Of a DNA stretch of 15,343 nt, positions 7,008 to 14,439 are shown piece after piece. The position numbers and the translations under genes were made by a program. This DNA comes from Candidatus Methanomethylophilaceae archaeon. GTDB taxonomy: Archaea; Thermoplasmatota; Thermoplasmata; Methanomassiliicoccales; Methanomethylophilaceae. Below the pieces are notes generated by a model. It saw only the letters and a program-made list of their open reading frames with translations, did not search any database and was not told the DNA's origin. The stretch is from assembly GCA_017395275.1 (NCBI GenBank), contig JAFPVN010000009.1, positions 1 to 15,343 on the forward strand, written 5' to 3'. Numbering within the stretch: position 1 is the stretch's first letter; every line of letters starts with the position of its first letter.

Positions 7008-7441
7008 TGAAGGTATTCATCGATCCGCCGAACAGTCTCATACTGTTCGATTTGGTGGAAAGGTTCGGAAACGAGCCGCTCAGCACGATGGCGGCTCTGC
7101 AGGAGAGGGTTGACAACCTGGAGATCGACATGCCCCCGATGAACGTCACTTTGGACGACGTCGTCAAGGGACTCAAGTACGCGGGGATCGAGGTCCCCTC
7201 CGGTGTGAGGGGAAGGCTCTCCATCTGGGGACCTATGATCGAGGCGGCCGATGCGGCCATAGTGGTCGAGGACGCTCCCTTCGAGTTCGGATGCGTCGGA
7301 TGCGAGCGTTCCGAGCTCATGGTGAAATACCTGATCAAGAGGAGCGGCAAGCCCGCGCTCAAACTCAAATACCCCGAGGACGAGGACGAGGGAAAGGTCT
7401 TCGTCCAGAAGGTCAAGGAATTCCTGGAGGGACTTCAGTGA
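7007..7441 (+). CDS. Methanogenesis marker protein 5 (Mmp5)
   Basis: 144 residues from the ATG at 7007, or 145 from 7004; the family is about 140. It starts MKVFIDPPNSLILFDLVERFG, typical of Mmp5. A CVGC pair lies at about residues 96-99 within FEFGCVGCERSEL, followed by a TYLIKR-like helix (VKYLIKRSGKPAL). No membrane segment. The family is methanogen-specific and its function is unknown; cysteine content hints at a redox or metal role. Overlap with mmp6 upstream, and the GTGA overlap with mmp15 downstream, imply translational coupling. It directly precedes the cluster-ATPase gene mmp15, as I recall is usual in other methanogens. Confidence 0.9.
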   Translation: MKVFIDPPNSLILFDLVERFGNEPLSTMAALQERVDNLEIDMPPMNVTLDDVVKGLKYAGIEVPSGVRGRLSIWGPMIEAADAAIVVEDAPFEFGCVGCERSELMVKYLIKRSGKPALKLKYPEDEDEGKVFVQKVKEFLEGLQ

Positions 7442-8664
7442 TCAAGATCGCACAGCTTTCATGCGGTACGGAATACAGCAGCGTACAGTACGAGATCGAG
7501 AAGGCGGCCCGCAGCGTAGGTGCGAAGGTCGTCTACCCCGACGTCTCCGCGGCGGACGTGGAGCTCGCGGTGGAGAGGTTCGGGTTCAGGCCCAGGTCCG
7601 CCCAGCTCAAGCTGATGATCGCAAGGGCGGTCCAGCTGGCCGACGGGAACTACGATGCCGACGCCGTGTTCATCACCACCTGCTTCAGGTGCGCCGAGGC
7701 GGCCCTCGTGAGGAACGAGGTCAGGAGGTTCATACAGGAGAACACCAACCTGCCCGTGGTCACCTACTCGTTCACCGAGAGGCTGAAGGCCTCCCAGCTC
7801 CTGACGAGGATGGAGGCCCTGGTGACGATAGTCACAAGGAAGGAGCTCCTCGCGAGGGAGAGGCAGTCCGGACTCACCGTCGGACTGGATTCCGGATCGT
7901 CGACGACCAAGGCCGTGGTCATGCTCAACAACAAGATCATCGGGAAGTCGTGGACGCCGTCGCACAACGTCGTGGAGTCCGCCACGCAGGTGCTCAACGA
8001 GGCGCTGGCACAGGCGGGTTACGAGTACAAGGACATCGAGGCCATCGGTACCACCGGATACGGGCGTTTCACCCTCGGCCAGCACTTCTCTGACAAGTGC
8101 AAGCTGGTCCAGGAGGAGCTGACCGTCAACTCCAAGGGAGCGGTCTGGCTCGCCGACAGGCAGAGGGGAGAGGCCACCATCATCGATATCGGAGGTATGG
8201 ACAACAAGGCCATCACCGTCCGCGACGGTATCCCGGACAACTTCACCATGGGAGGCGTCTGCGCAGGAGCGTCCGGACGTTTCCTCGAGATGACCTCGAA
8301 GAGGCTGAAGATCGACGTCACCGAGCTCGGTGCGCTGGCGGACAAGGGCAACTGGAGGAACGCCAAGATGAACTCCTACTGCTCGGTCTTCGGTATCCAG
8401 GACCTGGTCACCACACTCGGGGACGGAAAGAGCTTCGAGGACGTCGCGGCCGCGGCATGCCACTCGGTCGCGGAGCAGGTCTACGAGCAGCAGCTCCAGG
8501 AGATCGACGTCAGGCACCCGATCATCCAGGTGGGAGGCACGTCGCTCATCTCGGGACTGGTCACCCAGGTCGGGGAGGTCCTCGGAGAGAAGCCCATCGT
8601 GCCCGAGAACTCACAGTTCATCGGCGCGGTCGGAGGCGCACTGCTGAGCTCAGGATTCCTGTGA
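7438..8664 (+). CDS. Methanogenesis marker protein 15 (Mmp15), BcrA/HgdC-type ATPase
   Basis: 408 residues from a GTG at 7438 that overlaps the mmp5 stop (GTGA) with GGAGGGA five bases upstream; the in-frame extension upstream lies inside mmp5. Residues about 146-408 are an ASKHA ATPase of the 2-hydroxyacyl-CoA dehydratase activator type: phosphate-1 loop LDSGSSTTK (150-158), IGTTGYGRF, second phosphate loop IDIGGMDNKA, and adenosine loop IQVGGTSLISGL. Cys275 in GVCAGASGRFLE and Cys315 in NSYCSVFG match in motif and spacing the two cysteines that hold a [4Fe-4S] cluster between subunits of HgdC. The first 140 residues carry Cys82-x2-Cys85 and a KASQLLTRMEALV segment recalling the C-terminal part of HgdB. 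Such ATPases drive low-potential electron transfer, so a role in Fe-S assembly or MCR reduction is plausible but unproven. Confidence 0.93.
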   Translation: MIKIAQLSCGTEYSSVQYEIEKAARSVGAKVVYPDVSAADVELAVERFGFRPRSAQLKLMIARAVQLADGNYDADAVFITTCFRCAEAALVRNEVRRFIQENTNLPVVTYSFTERLKASQLLTRMEALVTIVTRKELLARERQSGLTVGLDSGSSTTKAVVMLNNKIIGKSWTPSHNVVESATQVLNEALAQAGYEYKDIEAIGTTGYGRFTLGQHFSDKCKLVQEELTVNSKGAVWLADRQRGEATIIDIGGMDNKAITVRDGIPDNFTMGGVCAGASGRFLEMTSKRLKIDVTELGALADKGNWRNAKMNSYCSVFGIQDLVTTLGDGKSFEDVAAAACHSVAEQVYEQQLQEIDVRHPIIQVGGTSLISGLVTQVGEVLGEKPIVPENSQFIGAVGGALLSSGFL

Positions 8665-8673
8665 GGTCGTCTT

Positions 8674-9252
8674 ATGGAAGTAGAGGTAGTCGGCACCGAC
8701 CCCTACGGGGACGCCGCGTACAAGGCGCTCTTCGAGGGGATAATCGGCGACATCGGCAAGACCTTCATGATCGAGGGTGCCAAGCTGGTCCTCAAGCCCG
8801 AGGTCCCGCTGTTCATCTTCTCGGTCGTCCTGAGGAACGTGCCCGGAGGGAAGACCATATCCAACGTCGCGTCCCTGAGGCAGGAGCGCGAGGACCTCCA
8901 CATGTCCATATCCGAGGAGCGTTACGCACCCGATGTGCTGGCACAGCTGTGGAAGCGCTACGGCAGGTCCATGGTGGAGCAGCAGACCAGGTTCGACCTG
9001 ATCGTCCACGGAGGGAAGGCCGAGGAGATCGAATCCATTCCGATCTCGTCCGGGGAGACCGCGATAAAGGAGATCCTCGGAGCCGTCTGGAGGGCGCTGC
9101 CTGAAGGCATCAGGAACAGGGAGACGCTCATAGACGACAGGGTCGTAACCGTCGTAGCGACGGAGGAGACCATGAAGCCGGAGTTCCTGGAGGAAGCGAG
9201 GACGATGCACGACCGTATGGTCGAGGACGCAAGGAGGCACAAGGATGTTTGA
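8674..9252 (+). CDS. Methanogenesis marker protein 17 (Mmp17)
   Basis: 192 residues, normal for the family (about 190). Begins MEVEVVGTDPYGDAAYKALFE and contains the GGKTISNVASLRQE and RFDLIVHGGKA segments I associate with Mmp17. It contains no cysteine at all, unlike nearly all its operon neighbours, so it cannot supply thiol ligands itself and probably acts as a scaffold in the MCR activation complex, of which Mmp17 is a known member. No membrane segments. Start: ATG nine bases after the mmp15 stop, with GAGGT overlapping that stop codon. The last eight bases overlap mmp7. This is the only junction in the operon with a gap instead of an overlap. Confidence 0.92.
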   Translation: MEVEVVGTDPYGDAAYKALFEGIIGDIGKTFMIEGAKLVLKPEVPLFIFSVVLRNVPGGKTISNVASLRQEREDLHMSISEERYAPDVLAQLWKRYGRSMVEQQTRFDLIVHGGKAEEIESIPISSGETAIKEILGAVWRALPEGIRNRETLIDDRVVTVVATEETMKPEFLEEARTMHDRMVEDARRHKDV

Positions 9253-10177
9253 GGTCGTGAAGTACGACGGCGGGGTGTACCGCTCCGCCGAACTGTTCGA
9301 GGCCATCGAGGACGTGGGAGGGACCGTATTGCACCAGCTGCGCAGCGCGCAGATGCTTACCGTCACCATGTCGATCCCGGAGGAGGACCACGGGGTCCTC
9401 GAGAGCATATCCAAGGAGATCGGAGGGGACCTCAGGAGCGTCCCGCTGGCGGGTACGGAGATAGCCGTCGTGGGATGCACGCTGGGAAGGCACCACATGC
9501 CCCACCCCATCTGCGACATAGCTGAAGTATTGAGGGAGGGCGGAGCCATCTCCGTCGTCATGGGACTGGCCAGGGGAAGGGGGAAGAACACCTCCCAGAT
9601 CTCCAAGAGGGAGATCGAGGTCCTGGACGAGTACGACGCCGTGATATTCATGCTGGGCAACTTCAAGCCTTGCGTGGAGACCAAGAGGTTCCTCATCGAG
9701 GACATCACCGCACCGGTGATCCTGGTATCCGGGCCCATGCCCGACGGCATGGACGACTGCTGCGAGGCGATCGTCGCCGGAGTGGGAAGGAAGTGCGAGA
9801 GGATGAAGTCCGCCGAGGAAAGGGCGAAGTTGGCCGAGATCGGCAGCACCGTCAACAAGGTCATCGCCGAGAGGAAGAGGCAGCTGGAGGAGGATCCGCT
9901 GTACATCCACCCGGCCGAGCTGAAGCAGCTGCTGGAGACATACGAGCCGATAGACATGTGCCTCCGCCCCGCACCCATCGTCCTGCACCTGGACGGTCTC
10001 AGGGTCAAGATCCCGTACAAGGAGCACAAGGATTACTTCGACAACCTGATGGTCTACGGACGCAGGCTGTCCGAGATCGCGGACATCACGGAATCCAAGC
10101 TCCAGGACAGCAGCACGCTGATCAGGATCAGGACCACGTCCCAGATCGAGGACGCGGACCGCAAGAAACAGCAATGA
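9245..10177 (+). CDS. Methanogenesis marker protein 7 (Mmp7)
   Basis: 310 residues, matching the roughly 305 of the family. Cysteines: Cys78 in VVGCTLGRHHMPHP, Cys90, Cys143 in NFKPCVETKRF, a Cys172-Cys173 pair in GMDDCCEAIV, Cys184, and one in IDMCLRPAP. The TLGRHHMPHPICDIAEVLR block and the GPMPDGMDDCC block are the best recognition features. Mmp7 is a member of the MCR activation complex and, with McrC and Mmp3, a candidate ligand donor to its complex Fe-S clusters. The C-terminus beyond about residue 300 (DADRKKQQ) looks disordered. Start: ATG with AGGAGG seven bases upstream, overlapping mmp17 by eight bases. Its stop overlaps the next gene by ATGA, so it is not the end of the operon. 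Confidence 0.93.
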   Translation: MFEVVKYDGGVYRSAELFEAIEDVGGTVLHQLRSAQMLTVTMSIPEEDHGVLESISKEIGGDLRSVPLAGTEIAVVGCTLGRHHMPHPICDIAEVLREGGAISVVMGLARGRGKNTSQISKREIEVLDEYDAVIFMLGNFKPCVETKRFLIEDITAPVILVSGPMPDGMDDCCEAIVAGVGRKCERMKSAEERAKLAEIGSTVNKVIAERKRQLEEDPLYIHPAELKQLLETYEPIDMCLRPAPIVLHLDGLRVKIPYKEHKDYFDNLMVYGRRLSEIADITESKLQDSSTLIRIRTTSQIEDADRKKQQ

Positions 10178-10599
10178 AACCATCCGTGAGGAGGGGGACG
10201 TATGTCCTTCTCCTCGATTTTCTCCAACCCTCGGACATAGAGGTGAGATCCAAGGGGATACTGCACTTCGACGCCGGGAGATACTGTTACGTGGGCAGTG
10301 CCATGGGCGGTCTCGACCAGAGGCTGTCGAGGCATCTGAGGCATGAGAAGTGCATGCGCTGGCACATCGATTTCCTGACCGTCCTCGCCGACGCCGCGGA
10401 GGCTTGGGAATCGTATCCGGACCCCATCCCGGAATGCGACCTCGCACGCATGGCGGAGGCGTGCGGGATGGTGCCCGTCCATCCCGGTTTCGGGTGTTCG
10501 GACTGCCGCTGCCGCACCCATCTCTTCACGGTGCCCGAAGGTGCCGATCGTACGCTCATATCCAAGTGCGGCCTGCATCGTTTCACAAGCGTTGAATAA
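10174..10599 (+). CDS. DUF123 protein, GIY-YIG-like nuclease fold
   Basis: 141 residues from the ATG at 10174, which overlaps the mmp7 stop (ATGA); no clear SD is seen, consistent with translational coupling. Degenerate GIY-YIG elements are visible: GTY (8-10), YVG (39-41) and a following LDQRLSRHLR helix with Arg50 and His54. The family signature PGFGCSDCRCRTHLF (about 109-123) is complete. DUF123 proteins are widespread in archaea, sometimes fused or linked to endonuclease III, and are suspected to act on DNA; activity has not been established to my knowledge. It is a general archaeal gene in an otherwise methanogenesis-specific operon, so either it hitchhikes or the cysteine cluster has another use. 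It is the last gene of the operon, with 26 bp to the ABC gene. Confidence 0.87.
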   Translation: MKPSVRRGTYVLLLDFLQPSDIEVRSKGILHFDAGRYCYVGSAMGGLDQRLSRHLRHEKCMRWHIDFLTVLADAAEAWESYPDPIPECDLARMAEACGMVPVHPGFGCSDCRCRTHLFTVPEGADRTLISKCGLHRFTSVE

Positions 10600-10625
10600 G
10601 CGTATCGTCATTGTACTGCGATACC

Positions 10626-11345
10626 ATGGACGCTCTGACGGTAACCGATGTCCGCAAGTCCTACGGCAGCCGCGAGGCGGTCAAGGGCATAAGCTTCAAC
10701 GTGAAGGAGGGGGAGATATTCGGTCTGATCGGACCCAACGGGGCCGGCAAGACCACCACGCTCAGGATGATCTCCACCCTGCTGAGCATCACCTCCGGCG
10801 AGATAAAGGTCTACGGCAAGGACGTGCGCACCGAACCCGAGGAGGTCAGGAAGCTGATCAGCTATCTGCCGGAGGATGCGGGCGCCTACAAGGACCTGAC
10901 CGGAAGGGCATATCTGGAGTTCATGGCCAGCTTCTTCGCCGACGGCGAGGAGAGGAAGGCCATGGTCCAGAGGGGCATGGACATCGCCAAGCTCGGCGAG
11001 AGGATAGACTCCAAGGTGGATTCCTACAGCAAGGGGATGAAGCGCCGTCTCCTGATAGCAAGGGCGATCATGTTCAGGCCGAAGCTGGCCATCCTGGATG
11101 AGGTGACATCGGGCCTGGACGTGTCCAACGCCTTCGAGGTCAGGGAGATCATCAGGCAGGTGGCGAAGGAGGGGACGTCCGTCATAATCTCGTCGCACAA
11201 CATGTTCGAGGTGGAGCTGCTCTGCGAGAGGGTGGCGATGATAAACCACGGCGAGATCGTGCTCGAGGGCACGCCCCGGGAACTGAAGGACAGGTACGGT
11301 GCGGGCAACCTCGAAGAGGTGTTCATGAGGGAGGTGACCCAATGA
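10626..11345 (+). CDS. ABC exporter ATP-binding protein (NatA/CcmA type)
   Basis: 239 residues from the ATG at 10626; an in-frame TTG at 10611 is possible but has no SD. Walker A GPNGAGKT (36-43), glutamate in the Q-loop position (YLPEDAG, usual in this subfamily), signature YSKGMKRR (134-141), Walker B LAILDE with Glu159, D-loop SGLD, and H-loop His191. This layout and the C-terminal LEEVFMRE segment are those of ABC-2 exporters such as NatA. It pairs with the permease overlapping its stop. The substrate is unknown; sodium, drug or lipid export are all possible. There is no SD upstream, and a weak TTGAATAA box at 10592-10599 sits near leaderless distance, so the pair may have its own promoter as well as read-through from the mmp operon. 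Confidence 0.93.
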   Translation: MDALTVTDVRKSYGSREAVKGISFNVKEGEIFGLIGPNGAGKTTTLRMISTLLSITSGEIKVYGKDVRTEPEEVRKLISYLPEDAGAYKDLTGRAYLEFMASFFADGEERKAMVQRGMDIAKLGERIDSKVDSYSKGMKRRLLIARAIMFRPKLAILDEVTSGLDVSNAFEVREIIRQVAKEGTSVIISSHNMFEVELLCERVAMINHGEIVLEGTPRELKDRYGAGNLEEVFMREVTQ

Positions 11346-12706
11346 GCCAGCTTGGCAGTTTGGTGAAGAAGGAGCTGAAGGAGCTCCTCACCCCGACGTC
11401 GGTCATATCGGTCGTCGCGGTGGTCGCCGTGCTCATAATGCTCGGCTCCGTGATAGGGGGCGAGACGCAGGATGCCACCTCCCAGAAACCGATCGGGTAC
11501 GTCGACCTCTCGGACGATTCCGGCACGGATTACGCCCAGATAGGCATCGATGCCCTGAAGGCGTACTACGACGGCATCGAATGCCCGTCCGACGAGTACG
11601 TCAAGCAGATCTCCGTGGGTGCGGAGTACGGTTCCGACGCGTTCCGCGACCAGCTCCTGAGCGCCATGGAGGATGCCGGGGTGGATACGGTCATCGTATT
11701 GACCCAGACATTCAATTCCAATCTCAATTCCGCTACTGTGAAGTCCGCGACGGTGGACTCCTACTGGAACCAGACCAATCTCAGTCTGTTCTCATCGATC
11801 AGCAGCGTCACCTCCGACAACGCGATCGCCGTGATCAAGCAGGCCGTGACGAACAGGATCCTCACCGACAAGACGGCACTCACCGACCAGGAGAGGGCGG
11901 TGGCCATGAACCCGATCGACCTTCCGCATTCGTCGTACGCCACCTACCTCAAGGGCGAGATCCACGAGGACGTCACCCCGGCCGACATCTACGGTGCCCT
12001 GAGCAAGCAGATGATGTTCGTCCCGCTGATAGTCATGCTCATAATCGTGATGATCGGGAGCATCGTGATATCGTCCATGGGGAACGAGAAGGAGAACAAG
12101 ACCCTAGAGACCCTGCTGACCCTGCCGGTCAACAGGACCATGATAGTCGCGGGCAAGCTGATAGGCTCCACCATTGCCGGACTGGTGATGGGCGCCCTCT
12201 ACATGGTGGGGATGTACTTCTACATCAACGGCATGTCCGGAGGCGAATCCTCTGGCACATCGATGGAGTCCCTGGGTCTTTCGCTCTCGATAGTCGATTG
12301 GGCGGTCGTCACCGCGTTTATGTTCCTCGGAATCGTGGTGGCGCTGGGGCTGTGCATGATCCTCGGAGCGGTGGCGAGGAACTACAAGGCCGCGCAGATG
12401 TACATAATGCCGATAAGCATGCTCGCGGTCATACCGTCGTTCATAACGATGTTCTCCAGCATCGACTCCATGCCGATGGCGGTCCAGATCGTGCTCTATG
12501 CGATACCCTTCACCCATCCGATGACGGTGATGCAGTCGATCATGTTCGGGAACACCACGCTGATCGTCGGCGGAGCAATCTATCTGGTCCTGGTGAGCGC
12601 GGCGCTGTTCTACATCACGGTGAGGATCTACAACTCGGACATCCTGATCACGGGGTTCGCACGCAGGGAGAAGAAGGGCGGACAGGGCGGCGACGGCTCG
12701 GAGTAA
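11342..12706 (+). CDS. ABC-2 type exporter permease (NatB-like)
   Basis: 454 residues with an ATG overlapping the ATPase stop and a full GGAGGTGA four bases upstream. One helix near the N-terminus (about 20-38) is followed by an outside domain of roughly 180 residues. A bundle of about six helices then begins around 224 (MMFVPLIVMLIIVMIGSIVIS). The conserved cytoplasmic motif EKENKTLETLLTLPVNR (about 250-266) is the coupling segment of the ABC-2 family. Helices follow at LIGSTIAGLVMGALYMVG, VVTAFMFLGIVVALGLCMIL, a proline-containing YIMPISMLAVIP, IVLYAIPFTHP and LIVGGAIYLVLVSAALF. A short charged, glycine-rich tail ends the protein. This architecture suits NatB-type sodium or small-molecule exporters; the substrate cannot be read from sequence. 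Confidence 0.9.
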   Translation: MSQLGSLVKKELKELLTPTSVISVVAVVAVLIMLGSVIGGETQDATSQKPIGYVDLSDDSGTDYAQIGIDALKAYYDGIECPSDEYVKQISVGAEYGSDAFRDQLLSAMEDAGVDTVIVLTQTFNSNLNSATVKSATVDSYWNQTNLSLFSSISSVTSDNAIAVIKQAVTNRILTDKTALTDQERAVAMNPIDLPHSSYATYLKGEIHEDVTPADIYGALSKQMMFVPLIVMLIIVMIGSIVISSMGNEKENKTLETLLTLPVNRTMIVAGKLIGSTIAGLVMGALYMVGMYFYINGMSGGESSGTSMESLGLSLSIVDWAVVTAFMFLGIVVALGLCMILGAVARNYKAAQMYIMPISMLAVIPSFITMFSSIDSMPMAVQIVLYAIPFTHPMTVMQSIMFGNTTLIVGGAIYLVLVSAALFYITVRIYNSDILITGFARREKKGGQGGDGSE

Positions 12707-12720
12707 TCGGCGTTACTCCG
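12699..12720 (+). terminator. Hairpin at the end of the exporter operon
   Basis: A perfect 8-bp stem CGGAGTAA / TTACTCCG with loop TCGGCG, whose left arm contains the permease stop codon. No T-run follows at once; a CCTTTTCC stretch comes about 20 bases later. It could be a transcript end or a stabilising 3' structure. Confidence 0.45.
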
Positions 12721-12768
12721 CAGGCATCCAGCCAGCGCCTTTTCCTGGACCGATTTCACAACCCAATG

Positions 12769-12786
12769 TTTAATAAATAATAAAAG
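12769..12786 (+). promoter_or_regulatory. AT-rich promoter of the FAD-linked oxidase gene
   Basis: An 18-base stretch of only A and T apart from its last G, in GC-rich surroundings, contains overlapping TATA-box candidates (TTTAATAAA, TAATAAAA). It lies about 45-60 bases before the ATG. This implies a leader of roughly 20-35 bases, unlike the leaderless promoters elsewhere in the window. Confidence 0.6.
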
Positions 12787-12816
12787 TATTACACGCGCAT
12801 ATAGTCACACCCACGC

Positions 12817-12822
12817 GGAGGA
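12817..12822 (+). promoter_or_regulatory. SD sequence of the FAD-linked oxidase gene
   Basis: GGAGGA lies seven bases before the ATG at 12830. It confirms that start and shows that this monocistronic gene has a leadered mRNA. Confidence 0.7.
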
Positions 12823-12829
12823 CATAGTA

Positions 12830-14428
12830 ATGAAAGGCGACAACTTATCACGCAAGGTAACCCCCGAAGTAATCACGAAGCTCCAGGACATCGTCGGAGC
12901 ACAGAACGTAAACACCAATGAGATGGACAGGCTCCTCTACAGCCACGATCTTGCACCCCTCCCCAAGGAGGCAGGGCTCGCGTTCCAGAACATCCCCGAT
13001 GTCATCGTCAGGCCTTCCACGACCGAGGAGGTCGCAGCGATCGTCAAGCTCGCATACGAGACCGGTATCGCCATCACCCCCCGCGGAAACTCCACCTGGG
13101 GACTCGGCGGGTCCATGCCCACCGCAGGCGGTATCCTCATCGACTTCGCTTCCAAGATGAACAAGGTCGTCAAGGTCGACACCGAGAACATGATGATCAG
13201 GGTCCAGTGCGGATGCACCTGGAAGAATGCGTCCGAAGCGTGCGAGAAGGAGGGTTACATCCTCGGATCCTACCCCTCGAGCTTCCCGTCCGCCACCGTC
13301 GCCGCTTGGCTCTCCACCGGCGGGGTCGGCATCTGCGGATACAAGTACGGCAACGCGAGGGACAGCTGTCTGAACCTTCAGGTCGTCCTTTCCGACGGAT
13401 CCGTCATCGAGACCGGATTCGACCTCACCTGCAACAACATGTCCGGTTACAACCTCAACCACCTCTTCTGCGGTGCTGAGGGAACCCTCGGAGTCATCAC
13501 CGAGGTCACCCTGAGGCTCTACCCCAAGGGAATCATCAAGCCCGTCGCCTACGAGTTCGACCGCCTCCAGCAGATGGCAGGCCCGATCGACAAGATCGTC
13601 AGGCACCCCAGCGTCAAGCCCCTGCACATCGCATGGTCGGACTACCTTCACTTCGAGAACCAGAGGAAGGCAGGTCTCCACGCACCCGATGTGGCCAACC
13701 TGTTCCTCGTCACCTTCCAGGGCGACGAAGAGTTCGTCAACCTCGAGGAGTCCGTCGTCGACAAGATCGTCGAGGAGGCCGGAGGAAGGAAGGTATCCTA
13801 CGAGATCGCAGAGCACGAGTGGGAGGAGCGCTGCTACGAGTACAGGTGCCGTAAGATCGGAGTCGGATCCATCCCCGCCGAGGTCGTCGTGACCAACGGA
13901 AACTGGGAGAAGTTCGTCGACGAGTGCTACGAGGGCTTCAAGGTCATGAAGATGGAGGCCGGAGGAATCGTGGGAATGGTCGCCGACCGCAACACCTCGA
14001 TGTTCATGCCCTACTACTTCAAGGACGACGAGTCCCTGCTCGGAATGACCGCATTCGCATACAACTTCTACATGGGCGACAAGGCCATGAAGTACGGCGG
14101 ACGCTCGCTCGGACTCGGTGTGTTCTTCGCATCGAACCTCGACGTCATCCACGGATCCGGAGCGGCCAACCTCATGAGGGACCTCAAGACCTTCATGGAC
14201 CCCCACGATGTCATCAACCCCGGACACCTCGTCTGCGGAAAGACCAGGTTCGGACTGTCCCTGGACAAGAACCTCATGGGAATGGCGTCCAAGCTCATGG
14301 TCTCCATCAAGAAGCTGCTGCCTGCCGACAACACCTTCGTCGCCAACGCGGCAAGGTTCCACTACGACGACATGGAGGAGGAGAAGGACCAGTCCCGTGT
14401 CGTCGAGTACGGAAAGGGCACCCAGTAA
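12830..14428 (+). CDS. FAD-linked oxidase/dehydrogenase, GlcD/D-lactate dehydrogenase family
   Basis: 532 residues. The N-terminal half is a PCMH-type FAD-binding domain: PDVIVRPSTTEEVAAIV (56-72), the FAD pyrophosphate loop PRGNSTWGLGG (84-94), STGGVG (162-167) and CGAEGTLGVITEVTLRL (214-230). The C-terminal domain ends with the family hallmark LKTFMDPHDVINPGHL. Homologs oxidise 2-hydroxyacids such as D-lactate or glycolate, often passing electrons to an HdrD/GlcF-like Fe-S protein; none is encoded here and the enzyme itself has no ferredoxin-type cysteine motif. No signal peptide is evident. Codon use is as strongly biased as in the methyltransferase gene, and the gene has a clear promoter, SD and terminator of its own, so high expression is likely. 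Substrate and electron acceptor are unknown. Confidence 0.9.
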   Translation: MKGDNLSRKVTPEVITKLQDIVGAQNVNTNEMDRLLYSHDLAPLPKEAGLAFQNIPDVIVRPSTTEEVAAIVKLAYETGIAITPRGNSTWGLGGSMPTAGGILIDFASKMNKVVKVDTENMMIRVQCGCTWKNASEACEKEGYILGSYPSSFPSATVAAWLSTGGVGICGYKYGNARDSCLNLQVVLSDGSVIETGFDLTCNNMSGYNLNHLFCGAEGTLGVITEVTLRLYPKGIIKPVAYEFDRLQQMAGPIDKIVRHPSVKPLHIAWSDYLHFENQRKAGLHAPDVANLFLVTFQGDEEFVNLEESVVDKIVEEAGGRKVSYEIAEHEWEERCYEYRCRKIGVGSIPAEVVVTNGNWEKFVDECYEGFKVMKMEAGGIVGMVADRNTSMFMPYYFKDDESLLGMTAFAYNFYMGDKAMKYGGRSLGLGVFFASNLDVIHGSGAANLMRDLKTFMDPHDVINPGHLVCGKTRFGLSLDKNLMGMASKLMVSIKKLLPADNTFVANAARFHYDDMEEEKDQSRVVEYGKGTQ

Positions 14429-14439
14429 ACACATTCACG

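Noticed and set aside
10611..10625. TTG start for the ABC ATPase, five codons upstream of the ATG
   Set aside because: No SD and the added residues are not part of the usual N-terminus; ATG at 10626 gives the standard ABC beginning.
12848..14434. 528-codon open frame on the minus strand opposite the FAD-linked oxidase
   Set aside because: Low-complexity V/L/G/D/E-rich translation typical of the antisense of a GC-rich gene; the plus-strand frame has all the FAD-linked oxidase motifs and a promoter and SD.
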